Source of the DNA: Lentilactobacillus rapi DSM 19907 = JCM 15042
Lineage (GTDB): Bacteria; Bacillota; Bacilli; Lactobacillales; Lactobacillaceae
Reading direction: 5' to 3'
DNA length: 64,000 nt
Assembly: GCF_001436255.1 (NCBI RefSeq)
Contig: NZ_AZEI01000078.1
Coordinates: forward strand, 1-64,000
Both the position numbers and the translations under genes were made by a program. Below the pieces are notes generated by a model, which saw only the letters and a list, made by a program, of their open reading frames with translations, was not told the DNA's origin and did not search any database. Shown here one piece after another: positions 56,952-64,000 of this stretch (its first letter is position 1; each line of letters begins with the position of its first letter).

Positions 56952-57754
56952 GCTATTAACCTCTCGCTATCAAGATATTGCTGATTCAGATTGACACCTT
57001 TTCCTTTTAAGGCTGCAATGAGTTGGGATGTGTATGGGGCATCTAACCCAATTTGTTCCAATTGTTCAGTATTCGCAAATATCTTGTCTGGAACATCTTC
57101 ATCAATCTTTTTACCGTGATTAATCACCACAACCCGGTCCGCACCAGCAGCTTCGTCAATATCGTGGGTAATTGAGATAACCGTTAAATGATTTTTTGCT
57201 TTGATCTCACGCACCAGATTCAAAATATCTTGTCGCCCTCGCGGATCTAACATACTGGTTGCTTCATCAAGAATAATTATTTGGGGACTCAAAGCAACAA
57301 TTCCGGCAATTGCGACTCGCTGCTTTTGCCCACCTGATAAGTTAGCAGGGATTCGGTCTCTAAAATCCCACATATTCACATTTTTGAGACTTCTCTCAAC
57401 AATATGATGCATTTGCTCCCGATCAACCTGACGATTTTCGAGTCCAAAGGCAACGTCATCTTCGACAGTGGCCCCGACAAATTGATCTTCTGGATTCTGA
57501 AAGACCATTCCAATTTTATTGCGAATATCAAGAATATTTTCGTCATTCACTAATAAACCGTCCACTATAATCTGCCCTTGTTTTAAAACGTTCAAGCCAT
57601 CGATCAATCTTGCCAGAGTACTCTTGCCACTCCCATTTTGACCGATCAGCGCTAGCCATTCACCTTCGTGGACATTCAATGACAAATTATCAAATAATAA
57701 TGGTTGGTCAGCATAATTAAATGAAATGTTTTTTACTTGAATGATATCTTTCAT
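56921..57754 (-). CDS. ecfA1: ECF transporter ATPase EcfA1
   Basis: A 277-residue ATPase with Walker [10 protein letters not shown], signature [15 protein letters not shown] and Walker [17 protein letters not shown] 57754 follows GAGGAATTTATCC. It is the first gene of the ecf set, 185 bases after rplQ. That gap has a T-run at about 57805 after a weak stem, which may end the ribosomal operon. Confidence 0.95.
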   Translation of the reverse strand: MKDIIQVKNISFNYADQPLLFDNLSLNVHEGEWLALIGQNGSGKSTLARLIDGLNVLKQGQIIVDGLLVNDENILDIRNKIGMVFQNPEDQFVGATVEDDVAFGLENRQVDREQMHHIVERSLKNVNMWDFRDRIPANLSGGQKQRVAIAGIVALSPQIIILDEATSMLDPRGRQDILNLVREIKAKNHLTVISITHDIDEAAGADRVVVINHGKKIDEDVPDKIFANTEQLEQIGLDAPYTSQLIAALKGKGVNLNQQYLDSERLIAWIKQLVSNK

Positions 57755-57939
57755 GGATAAATTCCTCATTTAAACGCGCAATAGGCTGAATTTATGTACA
57801 AAAAAATCACTTACAGGAAATCAGTGCATGAGACAAGTCTCACATTCAAACTAGACTAGGAATAAGATCCACCATCATAACGTTCTATACCAATAACCTG
57901 AGTGATTCTCGTGAAAATATGTGATTGAATTAAAGACGA

Positions 57940-58323
57940 TTAGTCAACCAATTCAAGGATAACCATTGGAGCACCGTCACCGCGACGAGGCATAGTCTTT
58001 AAGATTCTAGTGTAACCACCATTACGATCAGCATACTTAGTAGCTAAGTCGCCGAATACTTTTTGCAAAGCAGTAGTAACGGTAATATCATCACCATCTT
58101 CTTTAACATCTGCAACAACATCCCGAATGAATGCGGCAGCTTGTCGACGAGCGTGTAAATCACCGCGCTTACCAAGTGAAATCATCTTATCGGTAGTTGA
58201 ACGAACTTCCTTGGCTTTGGCTTCAGTGGTCACAATCTGACCATGAATGATCAAGTCAGTTGTCAAATTCCGAAGCAATGAACGACGATGTTCGCTACTA
58301 CGTTGTAATTTCCGATAACTCAT
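57940..58323 (-). CDS. rplQ: 50S ribosomal protein L17
   Basis: A 127-residue protein with [38 protein letters not shown] and [20 protein letters not shown]. It ends the long ribosomal operon and follows rpoA by 27 bases. Confidence 0.98.
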   Translation of the reverse strand: MSYRKLQRSSEHRRSLLRNLTTDLIIHGQIVTTEAKAKEVRSTTDKMISLGKRGDLHARRQAAAFIRDVVADVKEDGDDITVTTALQKVFGDLATKYADRNGGYTRILKTMPRRGDGAPMVILELVD

Positions 58324-58350
58324 AATTTAGATGTCCTCCTTTTTTATTTG

Positions 58351-59301
58351 TTAGTCTTCTTTACGAAGTGAAAGGCCTAATGCAGCTAATTTTTCTTTGA
58401 CCTCTTCAAGTGACTTACGACCTAAGTTACGAACTTTCATCATATCAGCTTCGGTCTTTTCAGTCAGTTCTTGAACAGTGTTAATGCCGGCACGTTTCAA
58501 ACAATTGTATGAACGAACGGATAAGTCAAATTCCTCAATTGTCATTTCCAGCATCTTTTCCTTGTGGGTCTCTTCTTTTTCAACCATGATTTCGGTATTT
58601 TTAGCTTCATCAGTCAAATCAACGAACATTTCAAGATGTTCAGTTAAAATCTTGGCTGCTAAACTAACGGCCTCGCTTGGTGTGATTGAACCATCAGTCC
58701 AAACATCCAAAGTCAGCTTATCAAAATCATCACGTTGTCCAACCCGAGTGCTTTCAACTTGATAGTTGACACGTTCGATTGGGGTATAAATTGAATCGAC
58801 CGGAAGCACTCCAATAGGCATCTCTGAACTACGCTTCTTGTTTTCAACAGCAGAAACATAGCCGCGACCCTTGTTGGCAGTTAATCGCATATGGAATGTA
58901 GCCCCATCAGCGACTGTAGCAATGTGCAAGTCAGGATTTAAGACCGTCACATCGCTATCACCTTGAATATCACCGGCAGTAACATCAGCAGGACCAATGA
59001 CGTCGATCTCTAGATTCTCTTCTTCATCTTCTGGCCCATCTAATTTCAAAGAAATTTTCTTAACATTCAAGATAATTTGAGTAACATCTTCAACTACTCC
59101 CTTAATAGTTGAAAATTCATGCAGAACATCATCAATCTGGATACTGGTAACAGCAGCCCCGGGGAGTGATGACAATAAAGTTCGTCGCAAAGAATTACCG
59201 AGGGTAGTTCCATAACCACGTTCCAGTGGCTCTACGACAACTTCACCGTAGTTCTTAGTCTCTTCTATCTTATGAATGTTAGGCTTTTCAAATTCAATCA
59301 T
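58351..59301 (-). CDS. rpoA: DNA-directed RNA polymerase subunit alpha
   Basis: A 316-residue subunit. The N-terminal dimer domain includes [20 protein letters not shown], and the C-terminal domain with [19 protein letters not shown] contacts UP elements. ATG 59301 gives the family start MIEFEKPNI. An ATG three codons earlier is also possible. Confidence 0.97.
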   Translation of the reverse strand: MIEFEKPNIHKIEETKNYGEVVVEPLERGYGTTLGNSLRRTLLSSLPGAAVTSIQIDDVLHEFSTIKGVVEDVTQIILNVKKISLKLDGPEDEEENLEIDVIGPADVTAGDIQGDSDVTVLNPDLHIATVADGATFHMRLTANKGRGYVSAVENKKRSSEMPIGVLPVDSIYTPIERVNYQVESTRVGQRDDFDKLTLDVWTDGSITPSEAVSLAAKILTEHLEMFVDLTDEAKNTEIMVEKEETHKEKMLEMTIEEFDLSVRSYNCLKRAGINTVQELTEKTEADMMKVRNLGRKSLEEVKEKLAALGLSLRKED

Positions 59302-59395
59302 TCTTATCATTAACCCCTTTCAAAACGCGTGAGTCTACATGCAAAATATCAATATACTCAAACAAAATAAACTTCACTATATTGAATGTCTCTAA

Positions 59396-59785
59396 TTAAA
59401 CTCGACGACGCTTTGGAGGACGAGATCCATTGTGAGGTACCGGAGTAACATCACGAATAGCAGTGACTTCCAAACCAGTAGCTTGAAGTGCACGAATAGC
59501 AGCTTCACGACCAGAACCTGGTCCTTTAACAGCTACTTCAACGGATTTCATTCCATGTTCCATTGAAGCCTTTGCAGCTGCTTCAGCAGCCATTTGAGCG
59601 GCAAATGGAGTTGACTTACGACTTCCACGGAAGCCCAATGCACCAGCTGATGACCAAGAAACAGCGTTTCCTTGGGCGTCAGTAATCATAACTAAAGTAT
59701 TGTTGAAGGTTGAGTGAATATGTGCAATACCTGACGCAATATTCTTTTTAGCCCGGCGCTTGCGACTTGTCTTTTTGTTTACCAT
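59396..59785 (-). CDS. rpsK: 30S ribosomal protein S11
   Basis: A 129-residue protein with [36 protein letters not shown] and the end [18 protein letters not shown]. It is between rpsM and rpoA. Confidence 0.98.
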   Translation of the reverse strand: MVNKKTSRKRRAKKNIASGIAHIHSTFNNTLVMITDAQGNAVSWSSAGALGFRGSRKSTPFAAQMAAEAAAKASMEHGMKSVEVAVKGPGSGREAAIRALQATGLEVTAIRDVTPVPHNGSRPPKRRRV

Positions 59786-59810
59786 AAAAACAGATGACCT
59801 CCTTTATTTA

Positions 59811-60173
59811 TTATTTTCTTCTGCCTGCGGCAACTTTGCTGCCTTTTCTAGTGCGGGCATTGTTCTTAGTATGTTGACCACGAACAGGCAAACCACGACG
59901 GTGACGCATTCCACGATATGAACCAATTTCTTGAAGGCGTTTGATGTTCATACTTACTTCACGACGTAAGTCACCTTCAATTTTTAGATTACTAACAATC
60001 TCACGGATTTTGTCTTCTTGGTCTGGTGTTAAATCACGAACACGGACGTCTTCTGAGACACCTGCTTGAGCAAGAATCTTTTGGGAAGTCGTCGTGCCGA
60101 TACCAAATATATATGTTAGTCCGATGACAATTCGCTTATCACGGGGTAAATCAATTCCGGCAATACGAGCCAT
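59811..60173 (-). CDS. rpsM: 30S ribosomal protein S13
   Basis: A 120-residue protein. [19 protein letters not shown] and [17 protein letters not shown] are conserved, with a basic tail contacting P-site tRNA. Confidence 0.98.
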   Translation of the reverse strand: MARIAGIDLPRDKRIVIGLTYIFGIGTTTSQKILAQAGVSEDVRVRDLTPDQEDKIREIVSNLKIEGDLRREVSMNIKRLQEIGSYRGMRHRRGLPVRGQHTKNNARTRKGSKVAAGRRK

Positions 60174-60197
60174 TGAGCATACACCTCCTGTTTATGT

Positions 60198-60317
60198 TTA
60201 TTTACCTTGGCGTTGTTTATGCTTTGGATTTGCTGAGCAAATAATCATTACTCGGCCTTTTCGTTTGATAACTTTACAATGTTCACACATTGGTTTTACT
60301 GATGGTCGTACTTTCAT
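60198..60317 (-). CDS. rpmJ: 50S ribosomal protein L36
   Basis: A 39-residue zinc protein reading [17 protein letters not shown] and ending HKQRQGK. Three Cys and one His bind zinc (CEHC, C in MIICSAN, and PKH). GGAGG precedes the ATG at 60317. It lies between infA and rpsM. Confidence 0.97.
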   Translation of the reverse strand: MKVRPSVKPMCEHCKVIKRKGRVMIICSANPKHKQRQGK

Positions 60318-60352
60318 TTTTAATCCTCCTCGAAAAATGATGAAGACAAGAA

Positions 60353-60571
60353 TTACTTAAATCGATAAGTGATTCTACCCTTACTCAGATCGTAAGGAGA
60401 CATTTCAACAGTAACTTTGTCACCAGGAAGGATTCGAATGTAATGCATCCGAATTTTCCCGGAAACATGAGCTAGAATTTCGTGTCCGTTTTCAAGTTCG
60501 ACACGAAACATCGCGTTTGGCAATGTTTCAACCACTTTTCCTTCAACTTCAATAACATTATCTTTAGCCAC
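60353..60571 (-). CDS. infA: Translation initiation factor IF-1
   Basis: A 72-residue OB-fold protein, [19 protein letters not shown] with [17 protein letters not shown] and [12 protein letters not shown]. It occupies the A site during initiation. A promoter lies upstream at 60636-60664, so this gene and those after it can be made independently of secY-adk. Confidence 0.98.
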   Translation of the reverse strand: MAKDNVIEVEGKVVETLPNAMFRVELENGHEILAHVSGKIRMHYIRILPGDKVTVEMSPYDLSKGRITYRFK

Positions 60572-60635
60572 TCAATAACACCTCCAATGTTAAATTTAGA
60601 TTGAATTAAATAAATTAACTTGACAAACCTTTGAT

Positions 60636-60664
60636 AGTCTACCACATTCAACATATTTCATCAA
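60636..60664 (-). promoter_or_regulatory. Internal promoter of the infA-rplQ operon part
   Basis: TTGATG (60664-60659) and TAGACT (60641-60636) are spaced by 17 bases in the 124-base gap between adk and infA. Confidence 0.6.
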
Positions 60665-60695
60665 TCTAATCGTCTCAACACCTTATGAATAGCAA

Positions 60696-61352
60696 TTAAA
60701 GAGAGCTAAGAATTTTGTCAACATTTTGCCAAACATCGTCGATAGATTTACTTCCATCAACGTTGTGCAGTAAATTGCGGTCTTTATAATATGAAATCAA
60801 TGGTGTATTCATCTTGATGTTAACTTGAAGTCGAGTCTTAACGGCCTCAGGCTTATCGTCTTCACGTTGATAGAATTCATGACCACCACAAACGTCGCAA
60901 GTTCCTGTAACTTTTGGCATATGATACAACTTATGATAAGTTGCACCACAGTTCTTACAAATGAATCTGCCAGTTAACCGATCAGTTAACAGCTTAGGGT
61001 CAACATCAATGTTAACAACCGCAGACAATGGCTTGCCTAAATCTTCTGTCATCTTAGCTAATGCATCCGCTTGCTCTAAAGTTCGTGGATAACCATCTAA
61101 CAGAAAGCCAGGCTTGGTATCATCTTCGGCCAATCGTTCCTTAACAATTCCATTTGTCACTTCGTCTGGTACAAGGTTTCCCTTATCCGTATATTCTTTT
61201 GCTTTAAGTCCAAGAGGTGTTCCGTTAGAAATCGCTTCTCGGAACATATCACCAGTAGAAATATGCGGAATCTTATATTTATCAACAATATATTGTGCTT
61301 GAGTACCTTTACCTGCACCAGGCAATCCCATTAAAATTAAATTCAATGACAT
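60696..61352 (-). CDS. adk: Adenylate kinase
   Basis: A 218-residue enzyme with P-loop [10 protein letters not shown] and a LID that holds zinc through CKNCGATY and CDVCGG, the Gram-positive form. [11 protein letters not shown] is also typical. It follows secY by 39 bases. Confidence 0.97.
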   Translation of the reverse strand: MSLNLILMGLPGAGKGTQAQYIVDKYKIPHISTGDMFREAISNGTPLGLKAKEYTDKGNLVPDEVTNGIVKERLAEDDTKPGFLLDGYPRTLEQADALAKMTEDLGKPLSAVVNIDVDPKLLTDRLTGRFICKNCGATYHKLYHMPKVTGTCDVCGGHEFYQREDDKPEAVKTRLQVNIKMNTPLISYYKDRNLLHNVDGSKSIDDVWQNVDKILSSL

Positions 61353-61391
61353 TCTGTAACTCCTCCTCGTTGATTAAAATCTTGCGATCAA

Positions 61392-62708
61392 TTATTCATC
61401 AGTTGGCCGTGGTCCATGAATGAAACCAACATACTCACGTTTCATCATTAATCCACGAATTTGACGAATTGTTTCGATTGCAACACCAACAACGATTAGT
61501 AAACTAGTTCCACCAAGTCCGATTGATTCATCCAAATTCCAGAGATTTTGCGCGATTAACGGAATCAATGAAACAACTCCTAGGAATAAAGCACCAACAG
61601 TACTTAATTTCATTAACAGATCCGAAACATATGATTGGGTTTCATGTCCGGGCCAAACCCCTGGAATATAACTTCCCTGTTTCTGCAAGTTCTCAGAAAG
61701 TTTTTCTGGGTTAACTTGAACAAACGCATAGAAGAAAGTGAACATAATAATCAAGATGGTATAGAATGCGGCCCCGGTCGGTGTCTGCATATTAAACACG
61801 TTGTTTAATATTTGGAACCAAGTGGCGGTCGAATAGTTATTTGTAAATGCCATCAGAATTGTTTGTGGAGTTGCAATAAATGAACTTGCAAAAATAACTG
61901 GAATAACACCAGCAACGTTAACCTTCAAAGGAAGATAACTGCTGTCAGGTGATCCTGAAACTCTTCGAGTATATTGAATTGGTACTCGTCGCTCAGCCTG
62001 TTGGACCCAAGTAACGAATGTAACAATCACCAATACAATAATTAGAAGGGCAATGGCAAACAGGATTGGTTGCCATAAATCAGAACCGGTGACTCCAACA
62101 AAATATTGTTGCCACAATGACTGTAATCCAACTGGAATTCGGGCAACGATACCAGCAAAGATGATCATGGAAATTCCATTTCCAATCCCTCGTTCGGTAA
62201 TCATGTCACCCATCCATGTGGTTAACATTGTTCCACCTGTTAAAATTAAACCAATAATAACAAATGTTTTGATACTTGGGTTATTCACTAAGTTCAAACT
62301 ACTTAATTGATTAAATCCAGCTGTAATTCCAACTGATTGGAAGAAAGCAAGGATAACCGTTAAGTAACGAGTATGTTGATTCAACTTTCGTCGACCAACT
62401 TCTCCTTGTTTTCCCCACTCAACGTATCTAGGAACAATATCCATTTGAAGTAATTGAATAATAATTTGAGCAGTGATGTACGGTGAAACTCCCATCGCGA
62501 AGATGGAATAGTTCGTGAGCCCACCACCACTAAATGTATTCAGAATACTAACTAGTCCTGAAGAAGCAACCGATTGAAGTGCTTTCGCGTTAATACCGGG
62601 AACAGTTATGTATGCCCCTAGTCGGAATATTACCAAAACAAAAAGCGTAAAAAGGATTTTGTTTCTAATTTCTTTAACTTTGAACGCACTTGCCAAAGTC
62701 GAGAGCAT
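61392..62708 (-). CDS. secY: Preprotein translocase subunit SecY
   Basis: A 438-residue channel protein with ten helices. It contains LFRLGAYITVPGI-type helix 1 (FRLGAYITVPGINA), the plug region with GGGLTNYSIFAMGVSPYI, and RRVPIQYTRRVSG before helix 7. It overlaps rplO by one base. Confidence 0.98.
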   Translation of the reverse strand: MLSTLASAFKVKEIRNKILFTLFVLVIFRLGAYITVPGINAKALQSVASSGLVSILNTFSGGGLTNYSIFAMGVSPYITAQIIIQLLQMDIVPRYVEWGKQGEVGRRKLNQHTRYLTVILAFFQSVGITAGFNQLSSLNLVNNPSIKTFVIIGLILTGGTMLTTWMGDMITERGIGNGISMIIFAGIVARIPVGLQSLWQQYFVGVTGSDLWQPILFAIALLIIVLVIVTFVTWVQQAERRVPIQYTRRVSGSPDSSYLPLKVNVAGVIPVIFASSFIATPQTILMAFTNNYSTATWFQILNNVFNMQTPTGAAFYTILIIMFTFFYAFVQVNPEKLSENLQKQGSYIPGVWPGHETQSYVSDLLMKLSTVGALFLGVVSLIPLIAQNLWNLDESIGLGGTSLLIVVGVAIETIRQIRGLMMKREYVGFIHGPRPTDE

Positions 62709-63142
62709 TAAACCACCTCGATTTTACCGCCCGCATTTTCAATAACGGATTGTGCAGCTTTCGAAAATTTATTAGCCTTAACGGTTAATTTTTTAGTAAG
62801 TTCACCATCACCAAGAACCTTAATACCAGATTTGGCATTCTTAACGATTCCAGAAGTTTGAAGTAATTCAGGTGTTACTTCAGTACCATCATCGAAAGTT
62901 TCAAGTTTAGCAACATTAACAACTGCATATTCTTTACGGTTGATGTTGTTAAAACCACGCTTTGGAGTTCGACGATATAATGGCATTTGTCCACCTTCAA
63001 ATCCTACACGAGTCTTTCCACGAGCTTTTTGTCCTTTTTGTCCACGACCAGCAGTTTTACCTTTACCTGCTGAACGACCGCGACCCTTACGAGTACGTAA
63101 TGAACGAGAACCTTCTGCAGCCTTCAATTCATGCAATTTCAT
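62708..63142 (-). CDS. rplO: 50S ribosomal protein L15
   Basis: A 144-residue protein with the glycine- and arginine-rich start [19 protein letters not shown] and [17 protein letters not shown]. Confidence 0.98.
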   Translation of the reverse strand: MKLHELKAAEGSRSLRTRKGRGRSAGKGKTAGRGQKGQKARGKTRVGFEGGQMPLYRRTPKRGFNNINRKEYAVVNVAKLETFDDGTEVTPELLQTSGIVKNAKSGIKVLGDGELTKKLTVKANKFSKAAQSVIENAGGKIEVV

Positions 63143-63169
63143 GAAATTGGCACCTCCTTACAAATTTAT

Positions 63170-63355
63170 TTAGTCTTTAACTTGTTCTACTTCAATTAAG
63201 TGAGCGATTTGGAACAAAGCCCCACGAATAGATTCGTTATCTGGTTTGACAACGGTACTATTAACTCGGCCGAGGCCAAGTGCCTTCACAATTTTACGTT
63301 GCTTTGGGAGGCGGTGAGTTACGCTACGTTTTAAAGTAATTTTTAATTGAGCCAT
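63170..63355 (-). CDS. rpmD: 50S ribosomal protein L30
   Basis: A 61-residue protein, [20 protein letters not shown] with [20 protein letters not shown]. It is between rpsE and rplO. Confidence 0.98.
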   Translation of the reverse strand: MAQLKITLKRSVTHRLPKQRKIVKALGLGRVNSTVVKPDNESIRGALFQIAHLIEVEQVKD

Positions 63356-63369
63356 TTAAAACACCCTCC

Positions 63370-63873
63370 TTATTCAGCTAAATGTTGAGTTGAAACACCA
63401 CGTAGAGCTGAAACTTCTTCAGCACTCTTCAATTCAACCAAGCCTTGGAATGTTGCTCGGATAACGTTGATAGGAGTATTTGAACCCAATCGTTTACTAG
63501 TAACATCATCGACGCCAGCTAATTCCATCACGGAACGAACGGCGCCACCAGCTGCAACTCCAGAACCTTCTTCAGCGGGCTTCAACATAATACGGCCACC
63601 ACCGAAAGTTCCTAAAACTTCGTGAGGAATTGTTGTACCAACAATCGGAACCTCAATCAAGTTTTTACGAGCTGCTTCAACTGCTTTACGAATTGCTTCA
63701 GGAACTTCTTGTGCTTTACCAGTTCCAAAACCAACATGTCCGTGCTTGTCTCCGACAACTACCAAAGCAGCGAAACGAAGACGACGTCCACCTTTAACAA
63801 CTTTAGTGATCCGGTTGATTGATACAACGTTGTCTTCAAGCTCTAACTTTTCTGGATCAATAAATTTCTTCAT
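63370..63873 (-). CDS. rpsE: 30S ribosomal protein S5
   Basis: A 167-residue protein. [40 protein letters not shown] and [13 protein letters not shown] are conserved. Confidence 0.98.
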   Translation of the reverse strand: MKKFIDPEKLELEDNVVSINRITKVVKGGRRLRFAALVVVGDKHGHVGFGTGKAQEVPEAIRKAVEAARKNLIEVPIVGTTIPHEVLGTFGGGRIMLKPAEEGSGVAAGGAVRSVMELAGVDDVTSKRLGSNTPINVIRATFQGLVELKSAEEVSALRGVSTQHLAE

Positions 63874-63893
63874 GTGCGGTTATTCCTCCTTTA

Positions 63894-64000
63894 TTAGAAT
63901 TCCAGTCCATTTTCACGGGCTGCATCGGCAAGAGCTTGAACACGACCATGATACAAATAGCCACCACGATCAAAAACAACCTTTTTGATATTCTTTTCGC
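63894..64000 (-). CDS. rplR: 50S ribosomal protein L18 (3' end only)
   Basis: The last 34 codons are present and end [20 protein letters not shown] then RENGLEF, the conserved L18 C-terminus that binds 5S rRNA. The 5' part lies outside the window. It follows the order rplR-rpsE-rpmD-rplO-secY. Confidence 0.95.
   Translation of the reverse strand, partial: EKNIKKVVFDRGGYLYHGRVQALADAARENGLEF

Noticed and set aside
57770-57939. A clear terminator between rplQ and ecfA1.
   Set aside because: There is a T-run but the stem before it is short and imperfect, so I only mention it as possible.

Overview
The window looks like chromosomal DNA of a low-to-mid GC lactic acid bacterium (Lactobacillaceae, Firmicutes). 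The indicators are Gram-positive Shine-Dalgarno sites before nearly every gene, a FabT-controlled fatty-acid operon, a gluconate operon, CamS, an EcfA1-EcfA2-EcfT-TruA-RplM-RpsI cluster downstream of rplQ, and dependence on biotin and ECF vitamin uptake. A heterofermentative lactobacillus such as Lentilactobacillus is my best guess, but the genus is not proven from sequence alone. Most of the window is ordinary core genome read on the minus strand.

Layout. (1) Bases 1-6822, minus: a four-gene surface-polysaccharide synthase operon consisting of a GT-C-like membrane protein, a DUF2334-like exported protein, a BcsA-like GT2 synthase and a BcsB-like anchor cut by the window edge. Its order resembles ydaLMN of Bacillus. 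Three 122-124-bp tandem repeats, each folding into a hairpin, lie between two of the genes. (2) 7229-18000: tRNA-Arg, a DEAD-box helicase, an oxidoreductase, a DUF4828-like protein, a GH25-like protein that has lost its catalytic acids, an RpiR regulator divergent from gluconate kinase and permease, and several small membrane or hypothetical genes. (3) 17779-29377: bioY, birA and a complete type II fatty-acid operon (fabZ-fabT-fabH-acpP-fabD-fabG-fabF-accB-fabZ-like-accC-accD-accA-fabI) with a clear FabT box on its promoter. The second FabZ-like protein lacks the catalytic His. (4) 29592-34593: deoxyribonucleoside catabolism (deoC-deoB-deoD-deoR-pdp) with a DeoR operator candidate and a cre site. 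(5) 34869-37956: a betaine/carnitine-type osmolyte ABC transporter with a terminator-like hairpin in its leader. (6) 38393-52660: rRNA methylation, DagK, GatCAB, CamS, LigA, PcrA, a degenerate PurK-like ATP-grasp protein beside xpt, a membrane-anchored GH73 protein and a DUF2187 protein. (7) 52747-64000: an ECF S-component, rplM-rpsI with a candidate L13 leader, truA, ecfT-ecfA2-ecfA1, and the distal spc/alpha ribosomal operon back to a truncated rplR.

How the genes work together: birA, bioY and the ECF module supply and attach biotin to AccB, which feeds the acc/fab pathway, while FabT monitors acyl-ACP. The deo and gnt loci are catabolic units with local repressors and CcpA-type sites. I saw no insertion sequence, prophage or CRISPR array. 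The most unusual content is the polysaccharide operon with its repeat array, together with several apparent pseudoenzymes (GH25-like, FabZ-like, PurK-like and DUF2334-like).
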